Assembly (NCBI GenBank): GCA_016214125.1
Contig: JACRPC010000048.1
Span: 1-64,000 of the forward strand
Origin: Rhodospirillales bacterium
Lineage (GTDB): Bacteria; Pseudomonadota; Alphaproteobacteria; Rhodospirillales; WMHbin7
Length of the DNA: 64,000 nucleotides
Direction: 5' to 3'
Numbering within the stretch: position 1 is the first letter of the stretch; each line of letters opens with the position of its first letter. Shown here piece by piece: positions 27,554 to 36,008 of this stretch. A model generated the notes under the pieces. The model had not been told where the DNA came from. It did no database searches and saw nothing but the letters and a program-made list of their open reading frames with translations. The position numbers and the translations under genes were made by a program.

Positions 27554-28201
27554 TCAACTCTTGGCGGCGTCCTCGGCCGAAACCGGGCGGCTCAGCACGA
27601 CCTCGTCGATCAGGCCGAACTCCTTGGCCTCCAGAGCCGTCAGGAACTTGTCGCGTTCCATCGCCCGCTCGATCACCTCCAAAGGCTGGCCGGTGTGCTG
27701 GGCATAGACCTCGTTCAACCGGGCCTTGAGGGCCAGGATTTCGCGGGCGTGGATTTCGATGTCGGTCGCCTGGCCCTGGAAACCGCCCGAAGGCTGGTGG
27801 ACCATGATGCGGGCGTTGGGCAACGCGAAGCGCTTGCCCTTGGCGCCGGCGGCCAAGAGGAGCGAGCCCATCGAGGCCGCCTGGCCGATGCAGACGGTGG
27901 AGACCGGCGAGCGGATATATTGCATGGTGTCGTAGATCGCCATGCCCGAGGTGACCACGCCGCCTGGCGAATTGATGTAGAAGGCGATGTCCTTGTTCGG
28001 ATTCTCCGATTCCAGGAACAGAAGCTGGGCGCAGATCAGGCTGGAGACGTTGTCATGCACCTGGCCGGTGAGGAAGATGATGCGTTCCTTCAACAGGCGC
28101 GAATAGATGTCGTAGGCCCGCTCGCCGCGTGGCGTCTGTTCGATCACCATCGGCACCAGGGTGTTCATGTAGACGTCGATCGGATCGCGCGCGCCCGTCA
28201 T
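27554..28201 (-). CDS. clpP: ATP-dependent Clp protease proteolytic subunit
   Basis: A 215-residue ClpP serine protease. The catalytic serine is in [15 protein letters not shown] near residue 100-114 and the histidine in [13 protein letters not shown] near 126-138, with Asp further on. It forms the barrel that degrades substrates fed by ClpX or ClpA. It lies 2 bases after the trigger-factor stop; clpX is not in the window because rpoZ follows instead. Confidence 0.95.
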   Translation of the reverse strand: MTGARDPIDVYMNTLVPMVIEQTPRGERAYDIYSRLLKERIIFLTGQVHDNVSSLICAQLLFLESENPNKDIAFYINSPGGVVTSGMAIYDTMQYIRSPVSTVCIGQAASMGSLLLAAGAKGKRFALPNARIMVHQPSGGFQGQATDIEIHAREILALKARLNEVYAQHTGQPLEVIERAMERDKFLTALEAKEFGLIDEVVLSRPVSAEDAAKS

Positions 28202-28203
28202 GG

Positions 28204-29541
28204 CTAGGCTCCCTTGCCGGCTTGTTCGGCTTCCCGCATCAGCTCGTCCAAGGTGACGGACTTGTCGGTCACCTGGGCCATCTCGACGATGAAATCGACC
28301 ACCTTGTCCTCGATGATCGGCGCCTTCAGATGTTCGAGCGCGTGCGGATTTTCGCGGTAGTACTTGAAGACGGCGCTTTCCTGACCGGGATAGCGGCGCA
28401 CCTCGTTCATCAGGGCGCGGTTCAAATCTTCCTGGTTGGCGCTGATGTTGTTCTTGCGCCCGACATCGGCGAGCAGGAGGCCCAGGCGGACCCGGCGCTC
28501 GGCGATGGCGCGGTATTCGCTCTTCAGCTCATCGTCGCTCTTGCCCTTGTCGGCCGCGTCCAGCCGATCGGCCTTCTTGTCCTCCTCGATCTGCTTCCAG
28601 ATCGCCTCGAATTCGGGATCGACGAGGCCCTTGGGCACCGGGAAGGAATGGCGCTCGGCCAAGGCATCCAAGAGAACGCGCTTGAGGCGCATGCGGGTGA
28701 CCTGGGCGTAATTGCGCTCGATCTGCTCGCGCACCTGCTTCTTCATCGCCTCCAGATTGTCGAGCCCGACCGCCTTGGCCAGTTCGTCATCCTGCTTGGC
28801 GGGTACCCGCGCCTTCAATTCCTTGGCGGCGACGGTGAAGCTGGCGGCCTTGCCGGCCAGGGCCTCGCTCGGATATTCGGCGGGGAAGGTGACGGCCACC
28901 TCGCGGGTTTCGCCCGCCTTGACGCCGACCAACTGGTCCTCGAAACCGGGGATGAATTCGCCCGAGCCCAATTCCAGCTCGTAGCCCTCGCCCTTGCCGC
29001 CCTCGAAGGGCACGCCATCGACCTTGCCCTCGAAATCGATCACCACCACGTCGCCCGCTACGGCCGGGCGGGCTTCACTCACCGCTTCCGCCGTGCCGCG
29101 CGACTTGGCGATGTTGTCCATCATCTTCTGGACTTCCTCGTCGGGCACCGCGACCTTGAGCCGCTCGATCGACAAGCTCTTGAAATCGATCGGCTCGATG
29201 GCGGGCAGGGTTTCGACGGCGACGGTGAATTCCAGATCCTTGCCTTCGGCGAAGGCGGTGATCTGCACGTCGGGCTGAACCGCCGGGGTCAGGCTCTTCT
29301 CGGCCATGGCGTGATTGGTGCCGGCGTTGACCGCCTCCTGCACCACTTCGCCCATCACCGAGGGGCCGTATTTCTTGCGCAAGAGCGCCATCGGAATCTT
29401 GCCAGGACGGAAGCCGGGCAGGCGCGCCTCGCGCCCCACCTCTTCCAGGCGGCGCGTCATCATTTCCTCGATCCGGCCGGCGGGAACCACGATCTTGAAA
29501 TCGTGCTTGAGGCCGTCCACGTTGGTCACCGTCACCTGCAT
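28204..29541 (-). CDS. tig: Trigger factor (ribosome-associated chaperone)
   Basis: A 445-residue trigger factor. The N-terminal ribosome-binding signature [19 protein letters not shown] is near residues 38-56. The peptidyl-prolyl isomerase domain spans about 155-240 and the helical chaperone region is C-terminal. I place the start at the ATG at 29539-29541 ([10 protein letters not shown]); the longer open frame upstream runs through the tRNA gene and is not real. The tig-clpP neighbourhood is widespread. Confidence 0.95.
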   Translation of the reverse strand: MQVTVTNVDGLKHDFKIVVPAGRIEEMMTRRLEEVGREARLPGFRPGKIPMALLRKKYGPSVMGEVVQEAVNAGTNHAMAEKSLTPAVQPDVQITAFAEGKDLEFTVAVETLPAIEPIDFKSLSIERLKVAVPDEEVQKMMDNIAKSRGTAEAVSEARPAVAGDVVVIDFEGKVDGVPFEGGKGEGYELELGSGEFIPGFEDQLVGVKAGETREVAVTFPAEYPSEALAGKAASFTVAAKELKARVPAKQDDELAKAVGLDNLEAMKKQVREQIERNYAQVTRMRLKRVLLDALAERHSFPVPKGLVDPEFEAIWKQIEEDKKADRLDAADKGKSDDELKSEYRAIAERRVRLGLLLADVGRKNNISANQEDLNRALMNEVRRYPGQESAVFKYYRENPHALEHLKAPIIEDKVVDFIVEMAQVTDKSVTLDELMREAEQAGKGA

Positions 29542-29597
29542 CGAAGCCACTTCCTCTGTCGTCTGGAAATCCTGCTCACCGGATAAGACGAGCGGTC

Positions 29598-29682
29598 TGG
29601 TGCGGGCGAAGGGACTCGAACCCCCACGCCTTGCGGCACTGGAACCTAAATCCAGCGCGTCTGCCAGTTCCGCCACGCCCGC
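29598..29682 (-). tRNA. tRNA-Leu (anticodon UAG)
   Basis: The minus strand reads GCGGGCG at the 5' end and CGCCCGC-A-CCA at the 3' end, a 7-bp acceptor stem with encoded CCA (29598-29600). The anticodon stem CTGGA/TCCAG encloses loop TTTAGGT, giving anticodon UAG (CUA leucine codon). A long variable arm (GCCGCAAGGCGT) marks a class II tRNA, and GGTTCGAGT is the T-loop. Length 85. It sits upstream of tig. Confidence 0.95.
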
Positions 29683-29768
29683 GGGACCGCCCCGGCCCGG
29701 CGCCGAAGCCGCCTTCTATAGCATGGCCGCCAAAAAGCCAACAGGAATACCGACATCGGCCCCTTGGC

Positions 29769-29796
29769 TTGCCTGATCGGCCGGAATGTATATAAT
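29769..29796 (+). promoter_or_regulatory. Promoter of the AhpD-like gene
   Basis: TATAAT (29791-29796) is a perfect -10 hexamer, with TTGCCT (29769-29774) as a -35 at a spacing of 16. Transcription would begin near 29803. This leaves a short leader before the start codon at 29839 and makes the alternative ATG at 29812 nearly leaderless. Confidence 0.5.
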
Positions 29797-29838
29797 AACG
29801 ATCTAATATAGATGGCCGCTCAACCCAGCGAGGCGAAA

Positions 29839-30201
29839 ATGATCAAGGATTGGAACGAACTGGCGAATGGATTGACCGCTTTGGTCGCCCAGGTCCGCCA
29901 AGGCGCGCCCGAGGCGATGAAGGGCTTCGGCGCTCTGGCCCGGGGCGCCACCCAGCCGGGCGCGCTCGACGCCAAGACCAAGGAGCTGATGGCGCTGGCG
30001 ATCGGCATCGCGGTGCGCTGCGACGGCTGCCTGGCCTTCCACGCCAAGGCGGTGGCGGCCCAGGGCGGCAGTCGGGCCGAGGTGATGGAGACCATCGCCA
30101 TGGCGGTCTATATGGGGGGCGGCCCTTCGCTCATGTATGGGGCGATGGCGCTGGAGGCCTTTGACCAATTCGCCGCCAAGGCCCCAACGGCCGCAGCCTA
30201 A
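29839..30201 (+). CDS. AhpD/carboxymuconolactone decarboxylase-family protein
   Basis: A 120-residue AhpD-like protein. The redox motif VRCDGCLAFHAKA (CxxC plus downstream His) lies near residues 55-67, followed by GGSRAEVMETIAMAVYMGGG near 73-92. Family members are thiol peroxidase partners or CMD enzymes; here the CxxCxxxH pattern favours a peroxide-related redox role. I prefer the ATG at 29839 with AGGCG 4-8 bases upstream over the in-frame ATG at 29812. Monocistronic. Confidence 0.83.
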   Translation: MIKDWNELANGLTALVAQVRQGAPEAMKGFGALARGATQPGALDAKTKELMALAIGIAVRCDGCLAFHAKAVAAQGGSRAEVMETIAMAVYMGGGPSLMYGAMALEAFDQFAAKAPTAAA

Positions 30202-30258
30202 TATACGCGGACCAAACTCCGTGACGGCAAAAAGGGGCTGAAAAACTTATCAATGGAG

Positions 30259-30540
30259 CTAGCGGGCGCGATGCACTTTCGTCGCTGCGATTTTATTCGA
30301 GCCAAGGGCCGGCGCCTGAGCATCAACATAGACATCAAGCAAACGACGAATCATGCGTTGATACTGAGTATGGTGCTTGGAAGCCTCGGACTTGAAGAAC
30401 GCGATGCTCTTCTTGCTGAGCGCCAATGTGACCTTTACCCCCTCTTCGCGGAAGGCCAATTCGGCCGGCGACGGGAGAAAGTCGGCGATGACCTGAACCT
30501 TGCCGAGCGGTTCATTCGTGTATTTGATTTTCGCGCTCAT
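30259..30540 (-). CDS. brnA: BrnA-type antitoxin (CopG-like DNA-binding)
   Basis: A 93-residue antitoxin-like protein. MSAKIKYTNEPLGKVQVIAD and VKVTLALSKKSIAFFKSEA (residues 35-53) followed by HHTQYQRMIRRLLDVYVDA resemble the BrnA ribbon-helix-helix antitoxins. BrnA neutralises BrnT and represses its own operon by dimer binding to an operator. Its start lies inside the 3' end of the brnT reading frame (29-base overlap), the usual brnTA arrangement. Lower GC than the neighbours suggests acquisition. Confidence 0.75.
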   Translation of the reverse strand: MSAKIKYTNEPLGKVQVIADFLPSPAELAFREEGVKVTLALSKKSIAFFKSEASKHHTQYQRMIRRLLDVYVDAQAPALGSNKIAATKVHRAR

Positions 30541-30803
30541 AGATGGCCTTTCCCTTGCGCCAATAGCCAGCGCCGATGATACGAATTACCGAGGCGCGGT
30601 AGGTGACGCGCACGGTAAGAACCCCACCATCAACCTCGCCAAAACAATAAAACCGCTCTTCCGCATGACTGTGACCGACGTCTTTGGCGATGACCCGCCT
30701 TGGATCTGCGAAAGCGTATTGGGCACGGGAAAAAGAAACCGCGTGCTTTCGTTAGATTCTCGGCATCCTTAACGGGGTCCCAGTCAAAACGCGCGCCCGT
30801 CAT
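30512..30803 (-). pseudogene. brnT: BrnT-type toxin gene with a frameshift
   Basis: From the ATG at 30801-30803 the first frame reads MTGARFDWDPVKDAENLTK, the start typical of BrnT. At about 30740-30750 the frame must shift by one base to continue as VSFSRAQYAFADPRRVIAKD, then GHSHAEERFYCFGEVDGG and VTYRASVIRIIGAGYWRKG, ending at a TGA at 30512-30514. The total length of 292 bases is not a multiple of three. One extra base in AAAGCACGCGG (around 30746) explains it. BrnT is a ribosome-independent RNase toxin; this copy would be inactive unless the shift is a sequencing error or programmed. Confidence 0.68.
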
Positions 30804-30870
30804 GGACCAAGATTACCATCGCGCAATACAAAAAGCCATACGATGATATGGCCGGCCTGCGTCAAGCCCC

Positions 30871-31596
30871 CTACCCCTTCTTCGAGGTGCCCCAATTGTA
30901 TTGGGTCGATTGGATGGTGCCCTGGGCGACAAAGCGTTCAACATCGGCCTGACTGCGCTCTTTGGCCGGGTCGTAGCGCTCGAAATGAACCATCGCTTCC
31001 AGGGGGCGGCGCGCGCTGGCTTCCGGCTTTTCCTCGGAATAGCCAAGCGGCATCAGGTGATAGACCCGAAGATCCCTGGGAATGCCCAGCATGTGTTTCA
31101 GCATCAGGCTGAAATAGGGCGAACTCACGTCGCTTACATATTGGGTGGACAGCCCCAAGCTTTCCGCCATCAGCATCATCTGCAACAGCGCGTTGGCCAG
31201 ACTGCTGAAGAAATGGGAATCGGCCTTTTCCTCCTGGGTGCGCAGCGGAAAGCTTAAAGCCGTGCGCGGATCGCCCAATTGCAAGATGTGCACCGGCGCC
31301 AAACGGAAACCGACCGAACCGCCGACCGAAGCCTTGCCGCGAATCGTGCGCTCGAGTTCGAGCTTGTCCTGCAACTGCTTCTTGAAGAGATCGGCGATGG
31401 CGTGGCGGGTTTCCTTCTCGCGGATGACGATGAATTCCCAAGGCTGGCCGTTGCCGGCCGAGGGCGCCGCGCGGCCCGCCTCCAGAACCAGGCGCAGATC
31501 CGCGTCGCTCACCGGCTTGTCCTCGCGATAGCCGGTGCGTACGGACCGGCGATTTTGCATCATCGCCAACAGGGAATCGGGATCGGTTGCGGTCAT
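30871..31596 (-). CDS. Nitroreductase-family flavoprotein
   Basis: A 241-residue FMN-dependent nitroreductase-fold protein. NRRSVRTGYREDKPVSDADL near residue 15 and GRAAPSAGNGQPWEFIVIRE near 42-61 are the FMN-binding segments; a C-terminal LRVYHLMPLGYSEEKP near 190 matches the family's second FMN loop. I start at the ATG at 31594-31596; 21 extra upstream codons are unsupported. Substrate unknown (nitroaromatics, quinones or a dehalogenase-like role are all possible). Confidence 0.82.
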   Translation of the reverse strand: MTATDPDSLLAMMQNRRSVRTGYREDKPVSDADLRLVLEAGRAAPSAGNGQPWEFIVIREKETRHAIADLFKKQLQDKLELERTIRGKASVGGSVGFRLAPVHILQLGDPRTALSFPLRTQEEKADSHFFSSLANALLQMMLMAESLGLSTQYVSDVSSPYFSLMLKHMLGIPRDLRVYHLMPLGYSEEKPEASARRPLEAMVHFERYDPAKERSQADVERFVAQGTIQSTQYNWGTSKKG

Positions 31597-31803
31597 CGGC
31601 GGCCTCGTTCTTTGCACGATATTAAACCCATAATGCCCAGCACGGCCCTTGACATTCAACCTCGCTGCGCACTAGCGGCATCAAATGGCGACCGCACCCC
31701 CGGCCGGCGCGTGCCGCCGATCGCCCAAACGACCTCCATTCGACTGATATTGTTCTCCAAAATCACCTTAATGAATGACGTTGGAATTCCCACAAGAAAC
31801 CAT

Positions 31804-31833
31804 TTGACAGCAAATTTGCCGATGTGGCGATAT
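31804..31833 (+). promoter_or_regulatory. Promoter of the TPR/barrel operon
   Basis: TTGACA (31804-31809) is a perfect -35, followed after 18 bases by CGATAT (31828-31833) as the -10. It precedes a leader with GGGGAGG just before the TTG start at 31884. The rest of 31597-31803 holds no gene that I can support. Confidence 0.5.
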
Positions 31834-31883
31834 GCGCTTGCCCCCTGTTGAGCGGGGCTTAAGGGGCTTAAGGGGAGGTCGCC

Positions 31884-33416
31884 TTGATCACACGCATCGT
31901 TTCCGGGCACAGGGCCGGAGTGGCTTTCGCTTGTCTTGCCCTATTTTCGGTTTTTGCCGCCGAGCCCGCTCTGGCCTCCGAAGCGTCCAAGGCGCTCACC
32001 AATAAAGCCGTCGAGGCGCTCCGCGCCTCCGACTTCGCCCTTGCCGCAAGGCACTCCCGGGACGCCATCAAGGCCGACCCCACCGATGGCCATGCCCATT
32101 TCCTTTCCGCCATCGCCGCCAATCGGGAAGGCCGGTTCGCCGACGCTTTGGCGGCGCTCGACACCGCCGCCAAATTGGGAAATTCGTCGCCCGAAATGGC
32201 CTTTGAAGGCGGCTGGGCGCTTGGCGGAATCGGGCTCAATGTCGACGCCATCAACGAGCTTAACCGCTATGAGCGGATGCGACCGGGCAGCGCCGCCACC
32301 AGCGCGCTCCTCGCCCGGACCTACGCCGCCTCGGAATTCCACGGAAGTGCGCTCCGCCACAGCGCCGAGGCCAAACGCCGCGATCCGGCTCTGACGCCCG
32401 CCATGCTGCTCTTGGAAGCGAAATTGGCCGCCGATCAGGGCGACCGGGCGAAGGCCGAGCAGATCGGCAATCAAATCCTCGCCGACTATCCGCAATCTTT
32501 GGAAGCCCGCCGGATAAAGCAGGCGCAGACGCGGGGCGCCAAAAGCGGCAAGCCCTGGGAGGTGCATGGTGAAATAAGCTTCGGCTTCGATAGCAACGTC
32601 ATCGGCATCGGCGACGAGATCACCCGCCCCTCCACCATCTCGCGGCAGAATTCGCTTTTTAGCCACATCGCGGCCGGAACCTCCTACACGATCGCCACCG
32701 ACCCCCGAGGTTCGCTGACCTTCGGTTATGACGGCGGCGGCACCGTCAATTTCCAGGTCGACGGCTTCAACAGCCATTCCCACACGCCCTATCTCGAATA
32801 TGCGCGCCGGCTGTCCGAACGCTGGATTGGCAAGGTGATGATTGGCGCCAACGCGTCCTTTGTCGAAGGCGACGGCCTCTACTCGGTTTCCGGCATCGGC
32901 CAAGCCAGCGCCATGTACCAGTGGGAACCCGGCAGTGCCACCGAGATCAAGGCCGCCATCGTCGGCACCGGCTTCGAGATGAATCCGGCGATGTGGGAGC
33001 AGAACCGCGACGGCGTCACCTACAGCCTGGGCGCGATCCATCACCAACGGGTTCCTGGAACCAAGCTTGATCTGCGCGCCGGCCCGACCGTCTCGATGGC
33101 GGTCACCGAGGGCAGCGATCATGACTATGTCGGCTTCGGCCTTCAGATCGGCGCCCGCCATCCGCTGTGGTGGGGCGTGGTGGGCGACATCGGCTATTCC
33201 TATACCCACACCTGGTATTCGCATCCGCACAGCTACACGAATTTCATTGACGACCGCGACGACGACGTTCACCGCTTCGCCGCCCGCCTGACGCGTCCGA
33301 TCACCGGCAACATCACGGCCTTCCTGCGCTACGATTACCTGCACCAGGAATCGAACATCGTGCTCTACAGCTACGGCCAGCACCAAGCCGCCATCGGCTT
33401 GGCGGTCCAATTCTAG
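31884..33416 (+). CDS. Outer-membrane protein with N-terminal TPR domain and C-terminal beta-barrel
   Basis: A 510-residue exported protein starting at TTG with GGGGAGG 6 bases upstream. A signal peptide ends near AEPALAS (residue 32). TPR-like helical repeats fill about 34-215 (for example ALRASDFALAARHSRDAIKADP). From about 225 to the end it is built of alternating strands with aromatic girdle residues, starting GEISFGFDSNVIGIGD and ending in GLAVQF with a terminal Phe, the C-terminal signal of BAM-inserted barrels. Architecture recalls BcsC- or SLAM-type (TPR plus barrel) exporters of polysaccharide or surface protein. It is followed 17 bases later by a secreted partner. Confidence 0.75.
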   Translation: MITRIVSGHRAGVAFACLALFSVFAAEPALASEASKALTNKAVEALRASDFALAARHSRDAIKADPTDGHAHFLSAIAANREGRFADALAALDTAAKLGNSSPEMAFEGGWALGGIGLNVDAINELNRYERMRPGSAATSALLARTYAASEFHGSALRHSAEAKRRDPALTPAMLLLEAKLAADQGDRAKAEQIGNQILADYPQSLEARRIKQAQTRGAKSGKPWEVHGEISFGFDSNVIGIGDEITRPSTISRQNSLFSHIAAGTSYTIATDPRGSLTFGYDGGGTVNFQVDGFNSHSHTPYLEYARRLSERWIGKVMIGANASFVEGDGLYSVSGIGQASAMYQWEPGSATEIKAAIVGTGFEMNPAMWEQNRDGVTYSLGAIHHQRVPGTKLDLRAGPTVSMAVTEGSDHDYVGFGLQIGARHPLWWGVVGDIGYSYTHTWYSHPHSYTNFIDDRDDDVHRFAARLTRPITGNITAFLRYDYLHQESNIVLYSYGQHQAAIGLAVQF

Positions 33417-33433
33417 AGAGGGAGGAAGACGCC

Positions 33434-34474
33434 ATGAAACCGATCGCCGCCCGCCTTTCCGCCCGCCTCCTCACTCTCGCGGGTCTGGTTCTCCTGCTGG
33501 GCACGGCCCTGGCTTCGCCCGCCCAGGCCCAGGGCAGCGGCCAGCCCTGCACCCATCTCGGCAAGCAGGTGACCTGCCCGCCCGGCGTCAAGCCGGGCAC
33601 CAACTCGGCCGCTTTCAATGCCGATGGCTCCATCACTTGGGGCGACGGGCGGCGCACCCCGGCGGCGCGCTGCTGCACCGACTGGCCCGTCACCAACAAT
33701 CAGAGCCTGCGCGACAACTTCACTCCCAAACCCGTTATGCCGACGATGGAGGATTTCGTCGACATTCTCCTGACCGGTGGTGGCGAAGGCTACGACCGGT
33801 GGCTGGTCAACGCTTACGAATTGGAAGCTCAAGAAGCCGAGTTCGCCGAGGAAGAACGCATAAGGCAACGGTACTACCAGCAATTATTCGATGACATGAA
33901 TCGCCGACTCGCGGCCGAGGCGCGAGCCCGGTCCGCCGGCATGAGCCCGGGGCCCGGTCAGCCCGCCCCCCAACCTCCGAAGATCGAAAACAGGGCCGAT
34001 GGCTCGACCAAGCTTACGCATGCCAACGGGTCGATCACCATCATTACGGCCGATGGGCGGGCGCTGGCGAGGCTCGCCGCTCCGCCATTTAACCTTCCTC
34101 CTCCTCAGCCCGCGATGACGGGCATGACGCCGCCTCCGGCATCGGACGGCGCTCAGGATTCATCGGTGCCCTCGATCCTCGACGATCTGGCCTATCCCGA
34201 CACCTTTACCCGCAACCGCGACCAGCGGGTGAGCGAAAACGCCGACCGGGCGGCCAAGGAAAAGGATTTCCGCAAGGAACTGGAAAAGCTGGCCGATGCC
34301 GGCAACGAGGAAGCCCGCGAAACCTTGGGCACCATGCAGCGCCGGATGCTGGTCGAGAAGGCCAAGACGGACCCCAATTTCCGCGATCTGGCCGAAAAAC
34401 TGGGCGTCGGCCAGGGCCAGCCGGCCCCCTCGCCGCCCCCGGCGCCCGCCGGGTCGGGCAGCGGCCGCCGCTAG
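33434..34474 (+). CDS. Secreted proline-rich protein of unknown function
   Basis: A 346-residue protein I do not recognise. It has a signal peptide ending near ASPAQA-Q (residue 32), then a cysteine-containing N-terminal region (C39, C48, CCTDW near 78), a charged helical segment (about 115-165), a proline-rich linker, a G/T-rich stretch DGSTKLTHANGSITIITADG near 190, another charged helix (about 255-320) and a proline/glycine tail. AGGAAG lies before the ATG. Being 17 bases downstream of the TPR/barrel gene, it is a likely cargo or periplasmic partner. No lipobox and no catalytic motif seen. Confidence 0.65.
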   Translation: MKPIAARLSARLLTLAGLVLLLGTALASPAQAQGSGQPCTHLGKQVTCPPGVKPGTNSAAFNADGSITWGDGRRTPAARCCTDWPVTNNQSLRDNFTPKPVMPTMEDFVDILLTGGGEGYDRWLVNAYELEAQEAEFAEEERIRQRYYQQLFDDMNRRLAAEARARSAGMSPGPGQPAPQPPKIENRADGSTKLTHANGSITIITADGRALARLAAPPFNLPPPQPAMTGMTPPPASDGAQDSSVPSILDDLAYPDTFTRNRDQRVSENADRAAKEKDFRKELEKLADAGNEEARETLGTMQRRMLVEKAKTDPNFRDLAEKLGVGQGQPAPSPPPAPAGSGSGRR

Positions 34475-34489
34475 GCGGTGGCTGCCGCG

Positions 34490-34592
34490 CCATTGCTTGA
34501 CGGAACGTAAGCCGGAGGTCATTCTCGCCGCCTTGTTTATCAGGCGGACCGGACATGCTGCTTCTGATCGATAATTACGACAGCTTCACCTA
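34490..34592 (+). repeat. 103-bp direct repeat, copy A (duplicated trpG leader and start)
   Basis: Identical over 103 bases to 36009-36111 except for A versus G at 34553/36072. It contains the trpG leader hairpin, ribosome-binding site and first 12 codons. After 34592 similarity breaks down (one inserted A, then substitutions). The two copies, offset by 1,519 bases, flank the histidine-kinase gene. Confidence 0.93.
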
Positions 34593-34593
34593 A
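34555..34593 (+). pseudogene. Truncated trpG start (12 codons then stop)
   Basis: The copy A repeat encodes [12 protein letters not shown] followed by TAA, exactly the first 12 residues of TrpG at 36074. An extra A at the edge of the repeat creates the stop. It retains the ribosome-binding site, so a 12-residue peptide might be made, but it cannot be an amidotransferase. Confidence 0.85.
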
Positions 34594-34682
34594 CAATCTC
34601 GGGCGCGGTTTTGGCAAGCTGGAAACAGCCAATCGGCCCGACAACTCGGCGAAGACACCCTCGTTTTTTTCGATCACTCACC

Positions 34683-34700
34683 ATGTGACGGCCATCACAT
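34683..34700 (+). promoter_or_regulatory. Perfect CRP-type palindrome upstream of the histidine kinase
   Basis: ATGTGA-CGGCCA-TCACAT is a perfect inverted repeat that contains the full CRP consensus TGTGA-N6-TCACA. The -10 hexamer TATAAT lies at 34723-34728, so the predicted start is near 34735 and the site is centred near -43. This is close to the class II activator position (-41.5). No -35 hexamer is present at the expected place, in agreement with activator dependence. The rest of 34593-34804 is AT-rich, without a gene. Confidence 0.65.
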
Positions 34701-34804
34701 CCCGCCTGTCTAAAATATATTATATAATGTCATAAAATGTGCGCGGCATTAATTTAGAAAATGACGCGCCATTCTACAATCGGGGCATGTCCGGAGGATG
34801 ATCG

Positions 34805-35929
34805 ATGGCAAGCAACATCGAAGGCATGCATTTAAATGAACCCACAAATGTCAAATTCCCAAGGTTGTCGCTCAAGCCGGTTTACGTCTATGTCCTAAGT
34901 TCGGCTCTGACCCTTGCGATCCTGGTGATCGATGTCTTTTCGCCTGGAGGGGAATCGCATGAAGATCTCTATTATCTCCTCCTGCTGTTCTGCCTGCTGC
35001 TCACAGATCCCCGCGCTCCGGTCGTGTTCGCGTCGGCCATCACGCTTTGCATCGTCGCCGGTTATTCTTTGGGCGCCCTATTGACGCCGGAATTTCATGC
35101 GACTGGAACGGTTTCGGCCTACCATCAGACCATCACGATCGCCATTCTGTGGCTGATTGCCTTCCTGCTCCGCCTTCACAAGATACAAGAGCAGGAAATG
35201 AAGGCGCAACGCGCCCGCCTGGAAAGTCTCAATCTGGAAAAAAGCCGGATGTTCTCGATCATCGCCCATGATCTGAAAAGCCCCCTCAACGCCGTCCTCG
35301 GCTACACCGAGTTGATCGGCCTTTCGAAGGATAAGAGTTCGCTAGAGACCTTAACCGCCTATGCCGCGCGGGCGCACGATGCCGGAAGCCGCCTCTTGAC
35401 CTTGCTGGATTCCCTTCTGTCCTGGGGCCGTCTGCACATGGAAGGCACCGCGTTTCAGCCGCGTCCGATCCACTTGGCCTGGATTATCGACCACGCCGTT
35501 CAGGCCCTGTCGCCTTCGGCCACGCAAAAAAACATAACCATCGCGGTCGATGTTATCGAAAACGCCGACAACATGATTCAGGCCGACGAATCGATGGCCG
35601 ACACCATCGTTCGCAACCTCGTCAACAACGCCATCAAATTCACCCCCGAAGGGGGAACGGTAACGATCCACACCGCCCAGGCCGCCGATCGGGCCGGGGT
35701 GACGGTCGTCGATTCCGGGCCGGGAATTCCCCCCGAACGAATGGCGAAGCTTTTCGCTGGGCTGTCCACCCCGGGAACCAAGGGCGAGACCGGCAACGGC
35801 CTTGGTCTTTCCCTTTGCCGCGATCTGGCGGAAAAAAATGGCGGCACGATCACCGCTGAAAGCGCCCTGGGTGAGGGAACGGCCTTCACGCTCATGCTTC
35901 CAACCCCGCCGTCTGCCGATCGGCGATAG
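34805..35929 (+). CDS. Membrane-bound orphan sensor histidine kinase
   Basis: A 374-residue sensor kinase. Four hydrophobic segments occupy about residues 20-135 (for example VYVYVLSSALTLAILVIDVF), then a coiled linker (about 120-150). HisKA contains the phospho-acceptor H in FSIIAHDLKSPLNAVLGY near 150-167. The ATPase domain has N box VRNLVNNAIKFTPEGG near 277, G1 DSGPGIPP near 304 and G2 GNGLGLSLCRDLAEKNGG near 330. All catalytic boxes are intact. GGAGG precedes the ATG. There is no response regulator gene nearby. It is the only gene between the two trpG-leader repeats. Confidence 0.9.
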   Translation: MASNIEGMHLNEPTNVKFPRLSLKPVYVYVLSSALTLAILVIDVFSPGGESHEDLYYLLLLFCLLLTDPRAPVVFASAITLCIVAGYSLGALLTPEFHATGTVSAYHQTITIAILWLIAFLLRLHKIQEQEMKAQRARLESLNLEKSRMFSIIAHDLKSPLNAVLGYTELIGLSKDKSSLETLTAYAARAHDAGSRLLTLLDSLLSWGRLHMEGTAFQPRPIHLAWIIDHAVQALSPSATQKNITIAVDVIENADNMIQADESMADTIVRNLVNNAIKFTPEGGTVTIHTAQAADRAGVTVVDSGPGIPPERMAKLFAGLSTPGTKGETGNGLGLSLCRDLAEKNGGTITAESALGEGTAFTLMLPTPPSADRR

Positions 35930-36008
35930 CCGAAGCGGAGCCGAAGGCCGTTTCGATTTGAGCCATCCCCGGACGCCGGCCTTGAGCCGGTGAAGGCAAT
36001 AGACCCGT

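Noticed and set aside
28129-29586. A 485-codon plus-strand frame opposite the trigger factor gene
   Set aside because: Antisense shadow of tig with no similarity to any family.
29542-29676. N-terminal extension of trigger factor
   Set aside because: It runs through the tRNA-Leu gene; the ATG at 29541 matches the conserved [10 protein letters not shown]-type start.
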